Of a stretch of DNA of 64,000 bases, positions 57,223-64,000 are shown piece after piece. The stretch is from Stereum hirsutum FP-91666 SS1 (lineage: Eukaryota > Basidiomycota > Agaricomycetes > Russulales > Stereaceae): positions 590,212-654,211 of the forward strand of contig NW_006763149.1 of assembly GCF_000264905.1 (NCBI RefSeq), given 5' to 3'. The translations under genes were made by a program, and so were the position numbers. The notes under the pieces were generated by a model. The model was not told where the DNA came from, searched no databases, and saw nothing but the letters and a program-made list of their open reading frames with translations. The stretch's first letter is position 1; every line of letters starts with the position of its first letter.

Positions 57223-59373
57223 ATGACTGGAATCAACTCAGAGGCTCATTGGCAGCGAATGATTGAGACCTCTCCCTCTGCTGTGGTCGATGTCTTCAGG
57301 CGTAAATGGAAAGACAACCCTCGACTTAGACTTCAAGGTAACGGCCAAGACCATGGTAGCATTGAGGTGGGCGTCTACATTGTCCCACCATTGGGACTTC
57401 AGCAGCACTATCCCTGAAAGAAAAGCTTATACATCTGTGAATGATCATAGAATATGCCTGTGGCCCTATTCGCGGTTGGCGAGGTGGCGGGCGGAAATTC
57501 CAGTTTGCAGTGGCAGCGTCTTTTGCGTGCCGGTATCGCTGAAGAACTCTGCGGATGTTTTCTTCGGGCGCCCGTCTACACGAACGAGCGGGGCGTGAGT
57601 ATTTTTTTAGGCTCCCTACCATCTGTCTCCCACTTTCGTCATGACTGACAGGCTAGAATGGCGCCTTCCACAGGTTCAATCGTCCGAGGTGCACTTTCCT
57701 TACCTGCAGGTGTTGACTCAGGGTTCGGGAAATATTGCAGAGTACTCTGGCCCTCATAGCCATAAATTTGTCTCTGCGCTGAAGAATAACTGGAAGGCTA
57801 TCACACAAAGAGTACGTCCCCAAAATGTCTCGTACCCCAGATTACCACATAATCGTCAATCGTTGCATCGTCGCTAGTTGTGGGAAGAACGTCAGTATAT
57901 TACAGCAGCTGATAAGCATGAAGAAAGGATGGTACTTGGAGCACTAGTTTCTGATTTGATAGATATCGATTCTTCGACATTCTCGAGGTTGGCACTCTAC
58001 GTTGTTCTCTCCCAGTGCTCTCTCCTCATTACTATTTCTTCCAGCGTCATGCACCCACCCGAAGACCTGACAATATCGCTCCTAATGCTATACCTCACTT
58101 GTTCAAGTCGATCCGACGAGTTCTACGTCTGCCTTCAGTCTTTGATCGACATGTCTGGCGTCGACTGTCCACCATCCACCGACAAGAAGAGCTCGCTAGG
58201 AATGTTCGAGTACTTACAGAATCATCCACTTCCAATGGAATTTCACGCCCGAATGCTTATCGGCATACAAGACCGATCCTTCTCCTCCTTCCTCTCAATT
58301 TACACCAAACGTCTTGCTCGACTCTCTCCAGGATTCTTCATGGGCGCCGTACGACTACTCTGCATTCTTGCCGCAAAAGCCGACTGGACCTCCAGTTCAG
58401 ACAGAGAATTCTTTCACTCGCTACTCCGCTGTCAGCCACTGTTCTCGATCCTCATTTCCGCAATGATAACCCCTATAGCAGAGACTCGGCCTCCGTCTGG
58501 ACTTACGTCGACTCAGATTCCCATCCTAGTTCTTATCTTGCTGGCAACGTGCTTAAAAAGCATCTGCGAGAATTCACCAGAGGAAAGTGAAGGGTTCTTG
58601 AGGATATGTATCCACGCTCGTCTCTTTGACGGCCTTGAGAGCATCTCGAAGCTGGACACGAGCCGTCGTGGTGATCCGAGTCTATTGTGTGAGTCAGCCA
58701 TCAGCCAAACTCACTTCCACCTTAACACTGACTAATACACTTCCATAGGGTGGGTGACTAGCATCCTCTCATCGATATGGACCCTAGTAGTCGACCGGAA
58801 CCCCTCTCTATTTTCGCTCCTTCGAGGTCATTTCCCTCGTCCCCACCTAACCCATGCCTGCCTGAAAATGGCGTTCGCGCCTTCCGATGATCTTAAACAA
58901 TGGGTCTCTCAAGGCGAAGATCGAGCATACAATATTCGTACTACGTGGTTATTGGTCAGCAGTTTGAACGACGGATCTCAGCCTCATCGTGGTTGCATGA
59001 AACGAGGATGCAGGGCGAAGCGTCTTTTCCGTTGTAAAGCGTGTCGGACGGCCGAGTATTGCAGTGCTGAGTGCCAGACCTCGTAAGCATCTTTCCTCTT
59101 GGCTTTACTTTTCGCGACAGTCTATGAAGCCAGCCCGCAAAAGTCTAATCGCTGATACTGCACGCAACATATCTTAATATTTTGGTGTATTCGATAACAG
59201 GGATTGGAACAGCCATCGACTTATGTGCGGATTTAGGCGAGATGGAGAGTACGGTATGAGGGCCGTCCAAGAGTATGAATCAGGGCATCTCGTCGTTGGT
59301 CGACCGGATAGATTTCCGTTTCGTTTTGGGAATGTCACGTCATGGCCACCCACTGATTCCTCTTCTGCTCAAT
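57223..59373 (+). CDS. MYND-type zinc-finger protein
   Basis: Multi-exon gene. ATG 57223 opens MTGINSEAHWQRMIETSPSA. Supported exons include one with WQRLLRAGIAEELCGCFL (ending at about 57597), one beginning VQSSEVHFPY (from about 57677) to ITQR at 57813, and one from about 57878 (LWEERQYIT) to 58686. Then come 58741-59082 and a last exon from about 59203 to 59373. The MYND finger is in the last two exons: CMKRGCRAKRLFRCKACRTAEYCSAECQ plus DWNSHRLMCG gives the C-C-C-C/C-C-H-C zinc pattern. MYND domains mediate protein-protein contacts; partners are unknown. The rest is helical with no enzyme motif. The junction of exons 1 and 2 (about 57334-57453) does not resolve in frame with the obvious sites, so a small exon or a frameshift may be there. 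Confidence 0.75.
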
Positions 59374-59924
59374 AATACTCCACAGTAGATGTCCTTGATC
59401 GATTGATCGCTCGCTGGTCTGACCGTAATATTCTATAAGATAGATATTCATTAACTTATGCTTCTGGGCCGAAATACCTATCTTGTCACTCTGTTGCCTT
59501 TCTTCCACTAGCCGAACTTTTCGTTGAACAGTGTTGGCCACCAAACTCCCTTCTACCCATGCTCTTGCGAGCGTGTCACGTCGTCCCTCTTTTTCCGTTC
59601 GTTTCCTTGCGCGACGAATAACCTCAAAATAACTCTAGCACGGCGGCGAAACTGATAATCAGATGTGCTACACTGATAGCTCGCGAGTGATACTAGACGA
59701 CTGACACGAACGTGACCAACCCCATTGATGTTTGAGGTACTGGTAAGCGGCAGGACTGGGCGCGTTTGTATTCCCCCGGCAGTTGCAGTTTGTGTAGAGA
59801 GCGCTCAAGCCACGCACAAAGGGGGAACGATGCATAAGATTTCTAGTCGCGCGTAACACAGCCATGAACTACTACTGTACATCCATTAAAGATTCGACAG
59901 AGACAGAAAATAATTACACCATGC
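59374..59924. other. Intergenic, convergent 3' ends
   Basis: 550 bp between the stop codons of the MYND gene and long HNH E. No gene or repeat recognised. Confidence 0.5.
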
Positions 59925-61370
59925 TCAGTTCTGGTCCATGTCGTCTCCAGCCGCCCTTCCATTCTGCAGTCCTGCGCGCGTAGTGTACTCAGCTTGCCAC
60001 TCGACCCAATCACCGGCAGGCAGAGGAGCAGGGGTTTCCTTCTGGTACTTCTGGTAATTAACGAACGGGGAAGACTCGCGAATCTGGACAGTATCATCCG
60101 CGAGAGCTAAGGGCAAGGCGTCGTCGTCCTTCAAAGGCAACGTGGAAACAACGACGACATTCTTGCGCCACTGGTCGAGCCTGGCTTCGGGCGCTTCGGT
60201 GGGCATAATATTGCATGGTCGAGTGTGGTCTTCGGATTCCTCAGAGACAGCAGTGGCAGCGTCCTCTGAAACCACAGTCTCGGAGTACGGTATCTCTTCA
60301 TGAGGATCAACAGCGTACTGTTGGCCGGTGTTCCCCCGTCCCGACGGAGGGTCGCTGGGATTAGGTTGCTGGGCTCCAGTCTTGTCCTCTCTGTTGCGGA
60401 TCCATCGACGACTCGACTTCGAAGCAGAGGACGCGGCATCAGCACCTGGAGGAGGCAATGCCTCTGGAACAGCATCGTCATCGATGTGAAGGCCCTTCTT
60501 CCACGTAGCGACAATGAGCTGAGCCTGCGCCATAGAGGCCCGAAATTGGCGTGGCAGAGAGTTCGTGTCACGGTCTCCGAATTCTAGAACAGCCTTCCAG
60601 ATGACGGTGTAGGGGTGAACAGTGGAGTGTATGAGGGGATAATCATCGAAATTCGGAGGGGTGAAGGTTTCGAAAACCTTCTTGCCCAGTTTGTCGCGCT
60701 TGTCCTCGTTAACGAATTTGCGACGAATCAGCGGAAGGTTCATACTGCGCTCGCCACAAGGAACGAGTTGATAACGGTGGGCAATGAGGGCAAGATGCTT
60801 CTTATCCTACGTGAATATACTTATCAGCAACCATCGTTCGTTCTCCAAGCAGTAGAATGATCGGTGCACGCACGGATTTGAACCATGGACACTGCTTCGG
60901 AAATGTAGCCTTGGGTTTACCAAAGTTCCCGGCCAGGTGGGCGCCTATGGCATTGAGTGTGCTTTCACGAGGGAGGAGAAACCAGTCACCGTTATCGAGA
61001 CCTCGATGCCAATCAGCACGCACTAGAGAAAGAGTATATCTCAGTCAGCTACATGAATCATCGCTATTCTGATAGAGCTTAGCCTACGAGGAATTAGGTT
61101 GAGGTCGTGCTCCAGCACGTCCAAATGTAGATTAGGGAGTCCCCACATCCTTTCCAAGTCACGTCGCTGAGTTAAGTCGAGCTCATCTGATCAATATACA
61201 TGCGAATCCATGATACAACTTGAACGCACCTGCTCATCGTCAGTGGCCTTGGGAATCATATGTGCGGCTTGAACGGCGGAAGAGCACATATGCCCTATCT
61301 CATCTCTATATGGCTCCAGTGTGAGAGCGCACCATCGTGTAAGGTTTGAGACCTCTATTGGGGAGGGCAT
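59925..61370 (-). CDS. HNH-nuclease-like protein, long type (module E)
   Basis: Predicted 416 aa from exons 61370-61230, 61166-61088 (79 nt), 61022-60874 (149 nt) and 60806-59925. HNH core: His37 (AAHMIP), Asn70 (LNLIP), His79 (DWHRGLDNGD). The second motif is HSTVHPYTVIWKA. The C terminus has diverged Trp motifs (ARLDQWRKNV and GDWVEWQAEY) after a low-complexity stretch. Compared with modules A-D about 60-100 N-terminal residues are missing. ATG 61370 (MPSPIEVSNLTRWCALT) is the only start in this frame after an upstream stop, so the protein is either truly shorter or has an undetected 5' exon. Its combined exon 2+3 length (228 nt) equals that of module A. Confidence 0.82.
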
Positions 61371-62275
61371 GAAACCAGCCCCGAGCCTGTGACCGGAAAA
61401 GACGGTTCGAGTGTCTGAAGATGATGAGATCGAGCGTGCTCAACCGCTGGATTATAAGTGTTCTCTTCTCCTCCTCAGAGTCGGTCTCGGGTTTCTGATC
61501 GTCCCCAGAGTTTTCTGTGTCTGGTTCTCGAGAGCTATCGTCAACGCGGGAAATTCAGCGAAGATTCCACGCGGAGGACCGTGTGGCGAACGGAAAGAGA
61601 CGGGGAGATCACGACCAAGATTATTTATACCCGGTTCGCGAGATGTAATTTCCTCGTATCACCGGACACAAGATAATGTTTCGGTGAGCTCGTGTATGTG
61701 CGTGCGTGTGTGAAAGCGTGCGTTTTGGGGGCGATGCTTGAAATGATCGAGACACAAGTTGAGCCAACTTTGAAATTCTTCCGCGTTCCGGGCTGACCCG
61801 ACCGGACTCTCGGCAATTCGCGTCGGAATCCTTCACGCCACCTTCACGCAGTGCAAGCAAATTTGCAAGTCTTGCAGCACCTCCCGACCCCATATCGACC
61901 TGATCTACACTGCTGACTTCTGGCGAGGAGAACTGCGATCTTGAAAATTTGAAAAGTCATATTGAGGCAACTCAGAGGCCGCTATCGGCTTCTGAGTCAT
62001 CGAAGGGGCAGGGTGCGTGTCCGTTCTCAGACCTCCGGATTCGGGCGTGGCCATGCCAGGATGGACCAGAACAATGCGGCTGAACATCTTTTGTCCCGGT
62101 AACCTCGACACTGACAAAAGGCTTTGCATCATGACGCGTCATTTGGAGGTGTCACGATCTTAATCACGGCTGGCCCTCGTCGTTTTGTTCCCTCTTAACT
62201 CCTCCGCTCACACTTTGACGGGCCTCGTTATCACCCCCATTCTGCCCCCTCCGCAATCAAGAGACATTCGTATCA
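61371..62275. promoter_or_regulatory. Divergent upstream region of HNH module E
   Basis: 905 bp between start codons, the longest of the five. It may include an unfound 5' exon of the long gene. A TATTTATACC element lies around 61620-61629 and a tgacgcgtca palindrome around 62131-62140. No CACGTG was noticed. Confidence 0.35.
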
Positions 62276-63536
62276 ATGGTAAGTCGTCGAGCTATAATTG
62301 AAAGCGCCTTCACATTCAGGCTCAAGGTGTACCTCCGACCATCTTCGGAGTTGCTAACATGTATATATATCTCCAGAGCGGGTCTTCTATTGACGACGCA
62401 GCAGCATCTCGCCAGCAAATATTGACGACACTAGACAAGGATGCTGAAGAGCGTTTGGCGCGGCAGGCCGACAATGAAGCTTACAAATGCCTGATCACAC
62501 TTGAGCAAAATAATTTTACCATCACCATCGCGCATGTCTTCGATCGGGAGAAGATTGGGGAGTCTGAGGTGAGTACTTGGTGGTATTAAGACTGTGCCCA
62601 TTTCGTTGACATCATAATGCCTGCGCAGCGTAAGCGCTTCGAGTACTTGTGGGGATGCGAAACAGATAAATTCCACTGCGATACCCCAGCCAACTTGTTA
62701 TATCGTGAGTTACACATCCACAATTTGGTTTGTTGCTTTCTCACACCACCTCCTAGTGCGTGCGGACGTTCATTGCGGGTTTGATAATCATGGATGGGCT
62801 ATGCTACCTGAACTCAAGTATCTAAACATGATCTATGACTACTTCAATCCGATCGTCGCCAACCTTATAAAGCAGTCATCCTCCGCGTCGCCAGACACTA
62901 ATAATGAACATCCCCATTCTCCATTCACTTACTGGGAAGATGTGAGTATTTACTGCAGGTCCTTCAACCCATTAAAATTCGCGCTTTTCTGATATATTTG
63001 AAATTTAGTTCAACTGGTGTAAAGATCAGTACGTTTACTATGTGGTTCCTCTGAGACGGGAAATCGACGGGACTCTCGTCACTCGTCGCTCGGGGCCGGG
63101 ATGGGATACCTATTACGGCGGCGAAGGTTTCCCAGCACTGAACTCTTGGATACATCCTTTCTTCGCCATCTGGAACGCGGGGTCGAAGCTCGCATATCTC
63201 CGGAATGTGCCCTCCCGGCGGTTTTGTGTTCAGGACATGGAAGACACCATCATCAGAGCCCTCGTGTACAAGGCCTACGATATCTGGAAGTTGTGGATGA
63301 AGTGTCCCATCTCGACCGATTGCAGGATGCCTTCCCGGGAGCCATCGCAAACTCCGTTGGAAAGCGCCAATGGATATGCGACTAATCCGTCGGTCTCATC
63401 GGAGGACCATCAGAGTTTTCATTTTGGGACGGGTTTCTTAGACGTTCACTCTCGGAAACGGACTGGCAGTGAAGGGAACGATATCGAAGACGGGCGCCCG
63501 CAGAAGAAGACCAAGGCCGGCGGTGAGCGTGCTTGA
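62276..63536 (+). CDS. HNH-nuclease-like protein, short type (module E)
   Basis: Predicted 327 aa. The best model has a first coding exon consisting of ATG alone (62276-62278), then 62377-62568, 62629-62704 (76 nt), 62757-62941 and 63009-63536. An alternative start at 62359 inside the first intron would give MYIYLQSGSS. HNH core: His54 (IAHVFD), Asn87 (ANLLY), His96 (DVHCGFDNHG). The second motif reads NSWIHPFFAIWNA. Exon 3 of the conserved set is longer (185 nt). The tail is short, with RKRTG and RPQKKTK clusters resembling nuclear signals, and ends GGERA. It lacks the Arg/Gly-rich tail of modules B and C. Head-to-head with long HNH E. Confidence 0.82.
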
Positions 63537-63885
63537 GCGTCGAAGGAGGAGAGGATGCGGCATCTAGATCGCTTTGGGCTTGTACCTGGTATAATTGTGC
63601 TTGATGTTTTTATTATGAGGCTTGGCATAATTCGTATTTTGATCGATAGTTTTTGTGTTCTCAACTTTCCCAATGCTACATACGTCCGAAAGCGTGCTCA
63701 CGCTATTATGTTTCGTCCTTCACCGCCCCTGATGACACAAATCCTGGAAGAAAGTAATCTGCACGTCCTTCGCCGTCAGTCATCCCACTGAACCCGAACT
63801 CGTCCAGCATCCCCATGCTCCTCGCAAGTCGACTACTCTCTCATCGTCCCCAGATCGTCCCCAGATCGTCCCAATATCCAACCAA
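63537..63885. other. Intergenic with short tandem repeat
   Basis: About 350 bp after short HNH E. At 63843-63872 the unit atcgtccccag occurs twice, followed by a partial third copy. No gene seen. Confidence 0.5.
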
Positions 63886-64000
63886 TCAACGCGAAAGCAT
63901 CCGAATCAAACGCACCGGCAGCATCTTGGCTCTGCGATCCCGCGGTCGATCTTCAAACATACTAGTGAGAATTTCCTCCAACGTTTCGGCCTTCGTCTCG
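63886..64000 (-). CDS. Possible C-terminal end of a gene cut by the right edge
   Basis: On the minus strand the frame entering from the edge reads ETKAETLEEILTSMFEDRPR and continues RRAKMLPVRLIRMLSR to a TGA at 63888-63886, about 37 codons. The composition looks coding, but the piece is short and unrecognised. GTGCGT inside it could instead be a splice donor. Confidence 0.3.
   Translation of the reverse strand, partial: ETKAETLEEILTSMFEDRPRDRRAKMLPVRLIRMLSR

Noticed and set aside
60860..60900. B-box-like sequence (TGGTTCAAATCC on the minus strand)
   Set aside because: It lies at the end of exon 3 of long HNH E, where it encodes PWFKS. No tRNA fold surrounds it.
1..64000. CRISPR arrays, bacterial operons or phage genes
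   Set aside because: None seen. Spliceosomal introns throughout and fungal gene content show a eukaryotic nuclear genome; short tandem repeats at 5262 and 63843 are contiguous units without spacers.

Overview
The window looks like nuclear DNA of an agaricomycete (mushroom-forming basidiomycete). The evidence is intron-rich genes with introns of about 50-60 nt carrying CTRAC-type branch sites, large F-box and MYND families, and many paralogues of an HNH-nuclease-like family of the kind known to be expanded in Agaricomycetes. Most gene models below were assembled by eye from splice sites and conserved reading frames. The sum of exon lengths was checked to be divisible by three for every fully resolved gene.

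Layout. 1-449 is the 5' part of a membrane-protein gene cut by the window edge. 1.6-4.9 kb holds HNH module A. 5.1-9.7 kb and 15.9-20.7 kb are the two arms of a large inverted duplication carrying modules B and C. The 6.2-kb spacer between them carries a cyclase/kynurenine-formamidase-like gene, glucosidase II alpha (GH31) and a 5'-truncated HNH gene. 21.5-22.1 kb is a frameshifted HNH pseudogene. 23.0-27.1 kb is the purine gene ADE6 (FGAM synthase). 27.8-31.5 kb is HNH module D, followed by a relic HNH exon at 32.2 kb. 33.6-59.4 kb is a mostly housekeeping stretch: an unknown protein, an F-box protein, 3-hydroxybutyryl-CoA dehydrogenase, an SLC25 carrier, an NmrA-like protein, a subtilisin-like protease, a DDX60/Ski2-like helicase, an F-box/LRR-like protein with a MITE in its intron, an MSS116-like DEAD-box helicase and a MYND zinc-finger protein. 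59.9-63.5 kb is HNH module E.

The main observation is that the HNH-like genes come as five head-to-head pairs. One partner is a long protein (416-507 aa, acidic/disordered tail with two conserved Trp motifs). The other is a short protein (327-415 aa, often with a basic tail). Both partners share the H...N...H core, the same intron positions and phases, and in most copies the same second and third exon sizes (76 and about 152 nt). They also share a second motif around HP....IW.A. A sixth pair appears to have had its centre replaced by the right arm of the inverted duplication, leaving only its two distal halves. This suggests that the long/short pair is a unit that duplicates and is kept together. 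Its function cannot be read from the sequence.
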